From the NCBI GenBank assembly GCA_023452965.1, contig JAEXUU010000170.1, forward strand, positions 1 to 6,869: DNA of 6,869 nt. Reading direction: 5' to 3'. The stretch's first letter is position 1. The number at the start of each line of letters is the position of its first letter. A program made the position numbers and the translations under genes. A model generated the notes under the pieces. It was not told where the DNA came from. It saw only the letters and a list, made by a program, of their open reading frames with translations, and did no database searches. Of the stretch, positions 1 to 5,888 are shown one piece after another. The stretch comes from Pseudomonadota bacterium (GTDB lineage Bacteria > Pseudomonadota > Alphaproteobacteria > Rhizobiales > Beijerinckiaceae).

Positions 1-1447
1 GGGCCAGGATCGTATAGCTGCCGGTGCCGATATCGGTGATGTCCGAGCGCACCTGGATGCGACGATCCGGCGTCACCGCCACCTCCACCTCCGTCGCGCC
101 CTGGAAATGGGTGCGGATGGCGGAGGCGACGCCCATGCCGACGAACCAGTTTCCGTCCCGGCGGGCCCGTGGCTGGCGCAGGCGAGCGGACCAACCGAAC
201 CGTTCGGCTCCGGTGCGCAGGCACTGCGTCAGCGTTCGGCCTGTCAGCGGCGCGCCGCTCTCCGGATCGGTCGTGGTGTCGTTCAGCACGCGCAACGCGA
301 TCGGGTCCATGTCCAGGGCCTCGGCGAGCTCGTCCATCGCCGTCTCGACAGCCAGCAGCCCCGGCAACTCGCCGGGCGCGCGCACCGCCTCGCCATTGGG
401 CAGGTCGAGATGGGTGACCAAGTGCCGGGTCATGCGATTTGGGCCGGCATAGAGCGAGCGCGTCACGATGCCCGTCTGCTCGATGAACGGATCCCGCTCG
501 TTCGAGTAGAGCAGCACCTCATGACCAATCGCCGTCAGCCTGCCATCGGCGTCGGCACCAAGCCGCACCCGCTGCCGGTGCCAGGGGCGCATGCCGACGA
601 GGCTGAACATCTGCTGGCGGGTGAGGCAGACCTTCACCGGCTGCCCCACCATCCTGGCGCCGATCGCCGCTCCCATCAGGTCGGCGTGCACGGCGAGCTT
701 CGAGCCGAAGCCGCCGCCCACGAAGGGTGCGGAGATGACGACGTTCTCGGGCGCGAGGCCCAAGGCGGTCCTGAGCGATGCCTGGATGTAGCGCAGCGTC
801 TGGTGGCTGGTCGTCAGATGCAGCGTCTCCCCCTCCCAATGGGCGAGGGTCGCATGCGGCTCCAGCGGCTGGGCGCAATGGGGGAGGGTCTCGTAGGTCT
901 GGTAGACCCGAAAGGCGGCGGTCGCGAAGCCGGTCTCGAAGTCCCCGAGATTCGTCGATCCGGCGAAGCCGGCATTGGCAAGTTCCGGCTGGTGGACGGG
1001 ATGGCCCTCGGCATAGACGAAGGTGCCCGGCTCCGTGGTGTAGGTCGCGACGACGGAGCGCGCGGCATCGCGCGCCTGCTCGTAGGTCTCGGCGATGACC
1101 AGGGCGATCGGCTGGCCGAAATGGTGGATGCGCCTGCCCATCAGGATCGGGCGCGCCCGCGTCGTGAACGCCCGGTTGCTCGTGTCCAGCACCGCCTGCT
1201 GGGGCGCGTTCCTATAGGTGACGATCAGCTTGACCCCGGGCATGGCCTCGCCGGCCGAGGTGTCGATGGTCTCGATCTCGCCCCGGCCGATCGTCGCCGT
1301 CGCGAAGAAACCGACCAGCGCCTTGCGTGCGCCGGTCTTCTCATAGGCATAGGTCGCGGAACCGGTCACCTTCTGCGGGCCGTCCCGCCTGTCGATGGGG
1401 CGGCCGACGATCCTGGTGGCGGTGTTCGGGCTGTCGAGGCGGGTCAT
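1..1447 (-). CDS. paoC: Molybdopterin-binding catalytic subunit of a PaoABC-type aldehyde oxidoreductase (partial, C-terminus outside window)
   Basis: This is the large catalytic subunit of a xanthine-oxidase-family molybdenum hydroxylase. It binds the molybdenum-pterin cofactor and oxidises the substrate, probably an aldehyde, to the carboxylate. My translation of 482 codons has no stop and runs off the window edge; PaoC proteins are about 730 residues, so roughly two thirds are present. An N-terminal aldehyde oxidase a/b-hammerhead domain starts near residues 14-35 ([17 protein letters not shown]). The cofactor-binding part follows, with [10 protein letters not shown] at about 242-251, [10 protein letters not shown] at about 355-364 (the family's conserved arginine loop) and [10 protein letters not shown] at about 471-480. 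The catalytic glutamate near the C-terminus lies outside the window. The ATG overlaps the stop of the FAD subunit (ATGA), with GGAG 8 bases upstream. No signal peptide is seen, which fits co-export with the Tat-signal-bearing small subunit. Family and operon are secure; the natural substrate is not known. Confidence 0.93.
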   Translation of the reverse strand, partial: MTRLDSPNTATRIVGRPIDRRDGPQKVTGSATYAYEKTGARKALVGFFATATIGRGEIETIDTSAGEAMPGVKLIVTYRNAPQQAVLDTSNRAFTTRARPILMGRRIHHFGQPIALVIAETYEQARDAARSVVATYTTEPGTFVYAEGHPVHQPELANAGFAGSTNLGDFETGFATAAFRVYQTYETLPHCAQPLEPHATLAHWEGETLHLTTSHQTLRYIQASLRTALGLAPENVVISAPFVGGGFGSKLAVHADLMGAAIGARMVGQPVKVCLTRQQMFSLVGMRPWHRQRVRLGADADGRLTAIGHEVLLYSNERDPFIEQTGIVTRSLYAGPNRMTRHLVTHLDLPNGEAVRAPGELPGLLAVETAMDELAEALDMDPIALRVLNDTTTDPESGAPLTGRTLTQCLRTGAERFGWSARLRQPRARRDGNWFVGMGVASAIRTHFQGATEVEVAVTPDRRIQVRSDITDIGTGSYTILA

Positions 1448-2424
1448 CGGTTCTGCTCCAATGCATCGATCAGGGCCGCATGCAGGGCGCGCTGCGCGAG
1501 CTCGATCTTGTAGGCGTTGCGGTCGGTCGGACGGGCGCCTGCGAGCGCGACGGTGGCGGCGTCGCGGGCAATCTCCTCCGGCGTGCCGAAACCGCGGCGC
1601 TCGGCTGCCTCCACCCGCCACGGCTTCGCGGCGAGCCCGCCGAAAGCGAGACGCTCGATGGCCGCCCTGTCTCCGTCGATCCGTGCGATCAGGGCGACCG
1701 ACACGGTGGCGAAGGCATAGCTCGCCCGCTCGCGGACCTTGCGATAGACATGCGTGCCGCCGAGCGGCGCGGGCAGCTCGACTGCGGTGATGAGCTCGCC
1801 GGGCTGCAAGGCGGTCTCGACCTCGGGGGTGGCGCCCGGCAGACGATGGAAGTCGGCGATCGGAATGCTGCGCTCGCCGGCGGGGCCGAGCACGCGAACG
1901 ACCGCATCGAGGGCCCGCATCGCGACCGCCATGTCCGAAGGGTGGGTGGCAATGCAGGCGGCGCTCGTGCCGAGGATGGCGAGATTCGCCGAGGCGCCTT
2001 CCCGCGCATCGCAGCCCGAGCCGGGCTCCCGCTTGTTGCAGGCCATTGCGGTGCCGTAGAAATAGGGGCAGCGCGTTCGCTGCATCAGATTTCCGGCCGT
2101 CGTCGCGCGGTTGCGAAGCTGTCCGGAGGCTCCGGCGACGAGCGCGCGGGTCAGGACGCCATACTGACGCCGTATCGTGTCGTGCGCGGCGAGATCGGTG
2201 TTCCGCACCAGCGCGCCGAGACGCAGGCCGCCGGCCCCATCGGGTTCGACGGTGTCGAGCCCGATCCCGTTGACGTCGACGAGATGCGCCGGCGTTTCGA
2301 TCTGCAGCTTCATCAGATCGAGGAGGTTGGTTCCGCCGGCGATGATCCGCGCCTGCGGCCGGGCGGCCAGCATGGCGACGGCCTCTCTCGCGGAGGTCGC
2401 GCGTTGATAGGCGAAGGGTCTCAT
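1444..2424 (-). CDS. paoB: FAD-binding subunit of a PaoABC-type aldehyde oxidoreductase, with an extra [4Fe-4S] motif
   Basis: This 326-residue subunit passes electrons from the molybdenum site and iron-sulfur clusters to FAD. The FAD-binding domain (CO dehydrogenase flavoprotein type) has [12 protein letters not shown] at residues 27-38 and [14 protein letters not shown] at about 104-117. A CO-dehydrogenase flavoprotein C-terminal domain follows, with [20 protein letters not shown] at about 226-245. A loop with Cys119, Cys129 and Cys138 ([14 protein letters not shown]) plus Cys157 before ATHPSDMA matches the extra [4Fe-4S] site known in E. coli PaoB and absent from ordinary xanthine dehydrogenase FAD subunits. 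The length is close to E. coli PaoB (about 318). The frame stays open upstream, but the start at 2424 fits the family's N-terminus (MRPFAYQRA), overlaps the previous stop by ATGA and has a strong ribosome binding site. Cofactor assignment is by family motif. Confidence 0.95.
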   Translation of the reverse strand: MRPFAYQRATSAREAVAMLAARPQARIIAGGTNLLDLMKLQIETPAHLVDVNGIGLDTVEPDGAGGLRLGALVRNTDLAAHDTIRRQYGVLTRALVAGASGQLRNRATTAGNLMQRTRCPYFYGTAMACNKREPGSGCDAREGASANLAILGTSAACIATHPSDMAVAMRALDAVVRVLGPAGERSIPIADFHRLPGATPEVETALQPGELITAVELPAPLGGTHVYRKVRERASYAFATVSVALIARIDGDRAAIERLAFGGLAAKPWRVEAAERRGFGTPEEIARDAATVALAGARPTDRNAYKIELAQRALHAALIDALEQNR

Positions 2425-3071
2425 CGGCGGCCCTCCTGGACGTCTGTGATCGCTGCAATGATGTTGGGGTAGGCGGCGCAGCGGCAGAGATTGCCGCTCA
2501 TGCGCTCGCGGATTTCCTCGGGGCTCGCGGGCGAGGGCTGAGACACCCGGCTCGTGGCCGCGCTCGGGATGCCGGCTGCGATCTCGTCCAATGTCGCGAC
2601 CGCCGAGAGGATCTGGCCCGGCGTGCAATATCCGCACTGATAGCCGTCGTGCGCGATGAAGGCCGCCTGCATCGGGTGCAGTTCCTCGACACGCCCGAGC
2701 CCCTCGATCGTGTCGATCTCGCTGCTCTCGTGCATGAGGGCGAGGCTGAGACAGGTGTTCATCCGCCGGCCGTCGACGATTGCCGTGCAGGCGCCGCACT
2801 GGCCATGGTCGCAGCCCTTCTTCGTACCGGTCAGGCCGAGATGCTCCCGCAGCGCGTCGAGCAATGTCGTGCGTGGGTCGACCGCAAGGCTGTGCGCCTG
2901 ACCGTTGACCCTGAAGGCGACCTTCATCGTGATTTCGGACGTCGTCTGGGCCGAGGCGGGAATGTGGGCGAAGGCCATCCAGCTAACTTCTGCGCCTGCG
3001 GCTAGGCCAAGGCCGATGGCCTGGCCGAAGCGCCGGCGTGTCAGCTGCGGCGCTTGATCATCGCTCTTCAT
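2421..3071 (-). CDS. paoA: [2Fe-2S] subunit of a PaoABC-type aldehyde oxidoreductase, Tat-exported
   Basis: This 216-residue small subunit carries two [2Fe-2S] clusters that relay electrons from the molybdenum site to FAD. The N-terminus has a twin-arginine signal, TRRRFG at residues 11-16, followed by a hydrophobic stretch and a likely cleavage after ASA (39-41), so the assembled complex should be periplasmic. The plant-type ferredoxin domain has Cys87, Cys92, Cys95 and Cys107 ([10 protein letters not shown]...NTC). The helical [2Fe-2S]-binding domain has Cys146, Cys149, Cys196 and Cys198 ([14 protein letters not shown]). All eight cluster cysteines are present. [14 protein letters not shown] segment precedes the last pair. 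The length is similar to E. coli PaoA (about 229). The gene is the first of three overlapping pao genes. The start is supported by AGGAGAG 6 bases upstream and by the Tat signal itself. Confidence 0.96.
   Translation of the reverse strand: MKSDDQAPQLTRRRFGQAIGLGLAAGAEVSWMAFAHIPASAQTTSEITMKVAFRVNGQAHSLAVDPRTTLLDALREHLGLTGTKKGCDHGQCGACTAIVDGRRMNTCLSLALMHESSEIDTIEGLGRVEELHPMQAAFIAHDGYQCGYCTPGQILSAVATLDEIAAGIPSAATSRVSQPSPASPEEIRERMSGNLCRCAAYPNIIAAITDVQEGRR
2431..2437 (-). promoter_or_regulatory. Ribosome binding site that fixes the paoB start
   Basis: On the minus strand AGGAGGG lies 6 bases before the ATG at 2424. The frame is open for 125 further codons upstream, so this site together with the ATGA overlap decides the start. 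Confidence 0.8.
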
Positions 3072-3077
3072 CTCTAT

Positions 3078-3084
3078 CTCTCCT
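3078..3084 (-). promoter_or_regulatory. Ribosome binding site of paoA
   Basis: The minus strand reads AGGAGAG, 6 bases before the ATG at 3071. It supports the start that places the twin-arginine motif near the N-terminus. Confidence 0.75.
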
Positions 3085-3171
3085 GTCGGTTATCCGTCGC
3101 TGCCCCGTCTTCCGGGTGGGATCTGGAAGCCGGGTGCCGGGGGCGTCTCGCCGCGCGGTCATTCGTCCAGC

Positions 3172-3189
3172 CCGCCGCTTTTGCGGCGG
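3172..3189 (-). other. GC-rich perfect hairpin in the leader region between the NTF2-like gene and paoA
   Basis: Seven perfect base pairs (CCGCCGC/GCGGCGG) close a 4-base loop, AAAA on the minus strand. The hairpin lies about 67 bases after the stop of the NTF2-like gene and about 100 bases before the paoA start. No T-run follows on the minus strand, so it is not a textbook intrinsic terminator. It could be an attenuating or RNA-processing stem that uncouples the pao genes from the upstream gene. A 10-base palindrome, gcgcatgcgc, adjoins it at 3189-3198. The structure is visible in the sequence; the role is inferred. Confidence 0.45.
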
Positions 3190-3256
3190 CGCATGCGCGG
3201 CAGGGCAGGGCGCTGCCTTGCGGCCGGTCCCGGAGAACGGGGGGCGGGCGGCGCTC

Positions 3257-3808
3257 TCAGCGCGTGGCGGGGACCGGCACGAGGCGATCGATTTCGGCGC
3301 GATCGACGGGATAGGAGGAGTTGTGCTCGCGCACGATCCGCCAGCCCTCGGCGCCGCAACGCCAGACGAGCGTCGAACGGTCGCGGATTCCCGAAATCCT
3401 GCCGTCGCCGGCCTCGAGGCGGGCGGCGAATTCGAGCGTCGAGCTCGCGAGCTCGCCACCGATGATCGCGTCCGGGCCATCGACCATGGCGTGGCGCACC
3501 TCGCGCTGGCTCACGAAGATCGGCGTCCACATCGCGCCATAGGCTTCGGCGCTTTTGGCCATCCGCCGCTCGGGGGCGAGATCGTCGTAGAGCAGGACGT
3601 CCGTGGATGACCAGTCATAGTACTTGCCGAGCTTCGTCTTGAAGTCGAACGGCGCGTCGCCAGTGCGCTTCTCCCAGCCGGTCATGATCCATTCGCGATG
3701 CAGTTCCGCGGGCGAGGTCGTGCCGGTCCTGGCGCAGTCCCGCGCATCGGCAGCCGTGGTGATGAGGAGGCCGACGAGGCCCCCGAAAAGCGTCCTGGCT
3801 TTGCTCAT
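3257..3808 (-). CDS. Secreted NTF2/SnoaL-like domain protein of unknown function
   Basis: The 183-residue product begins with a short Sec-type signal peptide: basic N-terminus, hydrophobic core at about residues 7-19, and a likely cleavage after ADA at 20-22. The rest looks like a single cone-shaped NTF2-like (SnoaL/DUF4440-type) domain. There is an N-terminal helix around 36-50, a YDWSSTDVLLYDDL strand region at about 64-77, and C-terminal strands such as STLVWRCGAEGWRIVREH at about 145-162, typical of the end of this fold. Cys25 and Cys151 could form a disulfide in the periplasm. Such domains serve as small enzymes or ligand-binding proteins, and no catalytic residue set can be assigned here. 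The gene is 185 bp upstream of paoA on the same strand, and both products are exported, so a shared job is possible but unproven. The ribosome binding site (AGGGG) is weak. The fold assignment is moderately sure; the function is unknown. Confidence 0.82.
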   Translation of the reverse strand: MSKARTLFGGLVGLLITTAADARDCARTGTTSPAELHREWIMTGWEKRTGDAPFDFKTKLGKYYDWSSTDVLLYDDLAPERRMAKSAEAYGAMWTPIFVSQREVRHAMVDGPDAIIGGELASSTLEFAARLEAGDGRISGIRDRSTLVWRCGAEGWRIVREHNSSYPVDRAEIDRLVPVPATR

Positions 3809-3921
3809 GCTGAGCCCCTGCTCGGTTGGATCGGGCTTGCCGGTTGCAGACCTCTTGCGGTCGCTCTGGCAGTCCGGGGAAGCTAAGCGGAGGCCGAGTG
3901 CCGGATAAGCTGATCAGAGCT

Positions 3922-3950
3922 TTCTGGACTGGTTAGTAGAACTTAACAAA
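3922..3950 (-). promoter_or_regulatory. Possible promoter/operator region of the NTF2-like gene
   Basis: This is the most AT-rich patch upstream of the gene that starts at 3808. It contains the small dyad ACT-GGTT-AGT (3928-3937) and an overlapping TTCT...AGAA pair (3922-3941). On the minus strand it reads TTGTTAAGTTCTACTAACCAG. Dyads of this size are typical of TetR-family operators, but no regulator gene is seen in the window and no well-spaced -35/-10 pair could be fixed. Confidence 0.2.
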
Positions 3951-4196
3951 GCCGCGCGGGCAGGATCTGGCAGCGCGGAAGCTGCTGTCCGGCCCGCGGG
4001 GTGTCGGGCATGCCCAGAACATGGCCAAGCCGAAACTCCCGCGGAGGGCGACAAGCCATGGTGTTTGATCGATCGCCGAAATTTTGGCACGGCTGGGCGC
4101 ACTCAAGATCCAAACGGCCACAGCTAGGCAATGCGGAAGGACGCTGAGTCGGTAGCCGCTGCGCTATCCAAGGCTAGTCTGAGCAGACCACAGATG

Positions 4197-4213
4197 CTGC
4201 CGACCTGCGGCAG
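4197..4213. other. Short perfect hairpin in the gene-poor spacer
   Basis: CTGCCG and CGGCAG pair perfectly across a 5-base loop. A second smaller dyad, GTCTG-AG-CAGAC, lies just before it at 4177-4188. Neither is followed by a T-run on either strand, so a terminator role is not supported. The hairpins lie 115-150 bases past the stop of the hydrolase and could shape its transcript end. Confidence 0.3.
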
Positions 4214-4327
4214 GCCCGACCCACGGCCTGCACCTGCGCCTAGACTGTCGCTAGCCGCCGGGCTCCGGCCTTTGCCGTGCAGGTTTTGGCTAACTGTGCT
4301 CGGCCGAGGCCGACGGGATTAGACACC

Positions 4328-5029
4328 TTATCGACGCGATCGCAGCCAGTCCCTCAGGGCTGCGTTGACCGCCTCGGGGTTCTCGATCGGGGTCATGTGG
4401 CCGCTGCCGGGTATGGTGACGAGCTGCGCCTGCGGCACGAGGCGCGCCATCGCCTGATGCTCTGCGAGCGGCGTTAGCCGGTCCTCCTCGCCGCAGAGGA
4501 TCAGCACCGGGCAGGTCAGGCCGGCCAGAACCCCAGCGCCATCCTTTCGCAGGATGTTGTTCTGGCGCAGGAAGATCTCGGAGCCGAGGCGCTGCGTCAT
4601 GGCCCGGATGCGCCCGACGATGTGCTCGTCCTGAAGATGCCCCGGACTGAGATAGGTCCTGAGAAGCCGGTCGCCGAAACCATGGAAGGTACCGGGCGCG
4701 CGGGCCGCCCTGTCGCGGATCTGCCGGGCGGCCGCCCGTTCGGGATCGTCGGGCTGGATCGAGGGATCCAGCAATGCCAGCCGCTCGATGCGCTCCGCCG
4801 CGATGCGCGCCATCTCGACGGCGACGTAGCCGCCCAACGAGAAGCCGGCGAGCGCGAAGCGCGGCGGCGCCTGCGCCAGCACGCTCCGCGCCAGCGCCTC
4901 AAGGCTCTCGCCTTGCGTGATATCGGCAATCCGGCAATCGGCGATATCCGCCAGCGCCGCGATCTGGTCACGCCACAGCTCGGCGTCGTTAAGGAGACCG
5001 GGGATGAGAATGAGCGGAGGCAGAGCCAT
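4328..5029 (-). CDS. Alpha/beta-hydrolase fold protein
   Basis: The 233-residue product is a compact cytoplasmic alpha/beta-hydrolase, likely an esterase or thioesterase. The strand LILIPGLLND near residues 6-15 leads to the oxyanion region. The nucleophile elbow GFSLGG at 62-67 gives Ser64. The acid is probably Asp183 in LILCGEEDRLTP, and the base is His211 in GSGHMTPIENPEAV, so the triad is complete. The lid (about 95-165) is short and helical. I chose the ATG at 5029, not an upstream ATG at 5059, because GAGGA lies 9 bases before it, the hydrophobic first strand then starts at once as in the family, and the upstream ATG has no Shine-Dalgarno sequence. The gene follows the CitE-like lyase by 58 bp on the same strand, so it may be co-transcribed and act on a related ester or CoA thioester. 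The substrate is not readable from the sequence. Confidence 0.9.
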   Translation of the reverse strand: MALPPLILIPGLLNDAELWRDQIAALADIADCRIADITQGESLEALARSVLAQAPPRFALAGFSLGGYVAVEMARIAAERIERLALLDPSIQPDDPERAAARQIRDRAARAPGTFHGFGDRLLRTYLSPGHLQDEHIVGRIRAMTQRLGSEIFLRQNNILRKDGAGVLAGLTCPVLILCGEEDRLTPLAEHQAMARLVPQAQLVTIPGSGHMTPIENPEAVNAALRDWLRSRR

Positions 5030-5038
5030 TCGAAACCG

Positions 5039-5043
5039 TCCTC
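5039..5043 (-). promoter_or_regulatory. Ribosome binding site that decides the hydrolase start
   Basis: GAGGA on the minus strand lies 9 bases before the ATG at 5029. No comparable site precedes the in-frame ATG at 5059. Confidence 0.6.
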
Positions 5044-5061
5044 GGGCCGAGATTTTCACAT

Positions 5062-5088
5062 AAGCCGCAGGGCGGCGGCCACCGGCTT
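5062..5088 (-). other. Inverted repeat directly after the CitE-like gene
   Basis: AAGCCG and CGGCTT (6 bp) enclose a 15-base GC-rich loop, starting at the last base of the lyase stop codon. No T-run follows on the minus strand. It may protect or process the transcript between the lyase and the hydrolase, or be chance in GC-rich DNA. Confidence 0.25.
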
Positions 5089-5888
5089 CAGGCGCCGCTC
5101 TCTCCCGCGCGTGTCAGAATGGAGCGAGCGCGAAGGCGCACAGGCTCGTCGACCATCGCGCCATCGACCGCGGCCGCGCCATCGCCGCTCGCCAGCACCT
5201 TGCGGGCCCAGGCAATCTCGGTGGGGTCGGGGGCAAAGCCCGTCCGGATGGCCTCGATCTGCCGGGGATGGATGCAGAGCTTGCCACCGAAGCCGAGTTC
5301 GCGGGCATGGCGCGCATCCCCTGCAATCATGGCGGCATCGTCGATCACGGTGGTCACGCCGTCGATCGGCGGCAGGAGGGATGCAAGCCGCGAGGCCAGG
5401 ACCAGCTCGCTGCGCGCCGCCAGCAGAGCCTCGCGGCTATGGGCGCAGCCGAGATCGGCGCAGAAGTCTATGCTGCCGAAGGCGAGGCGCGCGACATTGC
5501 CGGTCGTCGCGATAAGACGGGCATCGGCGAGGCCACGCGCGCTCTCGATCAGCGCGATCACCGGCATCGGCAGGCGCGCGCACAGGTTCGCGAAGGCCTC
5601 GCCGGCTTCGGCCTTCGGAACCATCACCGCAGCGAGCTTCAGGCTCGACAGAACCGCGATATCGGCGTCATGCCAGGGCGTGCCGAGCCCGTTGATCCGC
5701 AGGATGATCGGCAGATCGGTGAAGTCGTCCCGCAATGCTGCCCGCGCCGCCGCCTTGTCATCGCGAGCGACGGCGTCCTCGAGATCGAGGATGACGGCGT
5801 CGCAACCGGCCGAGGCGGCCTTGCCGAAGCGTTCGGGCCGGTTGCCCGGCACGAAGAGCGGAACCAGGCAATCCAGCGCCGCGCTCAT
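5088..5888 (-). CDS. HpcH/HpaI aldolase/citrate lyase family protein (CitE-like acyl-CoA lyase)
   Basis: The 266-residue product is a CitE-type TIM-barrel protein, a family that cleaves or forms beta-hydroxyacyl-CoA such as malyl-CoA or citramalyl-CoA in a Mg2+-dependent manner. Visible family motifs are LFVPGNRPERFGKA (11-24), VILDLEDAV (32-40), LRINGLGTPWH (63-73) with Arg64, VMVPKAE (88-94), ALIESARGL (112-120) with metal ligand Glu115, FGSIDFCADLG (137-147) with metal ligand Asp141, and GFGGKLCIHPRQI (199-211). The catalytic and metal-binding set looks intact. The length fits stand-alone CitE-like lyases (about 265-290). The ATG overlaps the stop of the upstream hydratase gene (ATGA). In itaconate-degrading bacteria an acyl-CoA hydratase gene (ich) sits next to a CitE-like citramalyl-CoA lyase gene (ccl), so (S)-citramalyl-CoA lyase (to acetyl-CoA and pyruvate) is a reasonable guess. 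Malyl-CoA lyase or thioesterase activity is an alternative. Confidence 0.93.
   Translation of the reverse strand: MSAALDCLVPLFVPGNRPERFGKAASAGCDAVILDLEDAVARDDKAAARAALRDDFTDLPIILRINGLGTPWHDADIAVLSSLKLAAVMVPKAEAGEAFANLCARLPMPVIALIESARGLADARLIATTGNVARLAFGSIDFCADLGCAHSREALLAARSELVLASRLASLLPPIDGVTTVIDDAAMIAGDARHARELGFGGKLCIHPRQIEAIRTGFAPDPTEIAWARKVLASGDGAAAVDGAMVDEPVRLRARSILTRAGESGA

Larger units (their letters stand above)
3809..4327. other. Gene-poor spacer of about 520 bp with several inverted repeats
   Basis: I see no convincing gene here. Short frames exist on both strands, but none has a recognisable domain. The stretch is visibly less GC-rich in places than the flanking genes, for example around 3920-3950 and 4060-4090. 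It holds small dyads: CTGATCAG near 3910-3917, the palindrome gggcatgccc at 4006-4015, GTCTG/CAGAC at 4177-4188, CTGCCG/CGGCAG at 4197-4213, CCTGCAC/GTGCAGG at 4227-4283 and TCGGCC/GGCCGA at 4300-4313. It must contain the promoter of the NTF2-like gene and the 3' end of the hydrolase transcript. A decayed gene or a dispersed intergenic repeat is also possible. Confidence 0.6.

Noticed and set aside
107..1513. Long open frame of 468 codons on the plus strand opposite the large molybdoenzyme subunit
   Set aside because: It is antisense to a gene with clear family motifs. Its translation has no recognisable domain and is rich in Arg/Gly/Ala, as expected of a shadow frame in GC-rich coding DNA.
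1327..2472. Long plus-strand frame of 381 codons opposite the FAD subunit
   Set aside because: It is antisense to paoB, lacks any domain, and spans the well-supported paoB/paoC and paoA/paoB junctions.
1444..2799. Longer form of the FAD subunit starting at 2799 (451 codons)
   Set aside because: The extra 125 residues overlap the paoA coding region in another frame and do not match the family; the ATG at 2424 has a strong ribosome binding site and the family's N-terminus.
3914..4131. Three overlapping 62-codon minus-strand frames in the gene-poor spacer
   Set aside because: They overlap one another in all three frames over the same bases, so at most one could be real. None shows a domain, a ribosome binding site or continuity with a neighbour.
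4010..4147. Possible small plus-strand gene of 45 codons with GGAGGG before an internal ATG at 4058
   Set aside because: Its composition (many Arg, Ser, Trp) and lack of a recognisable fold do not separate it from chance; kept only as part of the spacer observation.
4143..4190. tRNA-like look of the segment gagtcggtag...
   Set aside because: No acceptor stem pairing and no T-loop sequence (GGTTCGAnTCC) could be found at the right distance.
4300..4313. TCGGCC-GA-GGCCGA as a terminator for the hydrolase
   Set aside because: The loop is only 2 bases and no T-run follows on the minus strand; it may just be a GC-rich palindrome.
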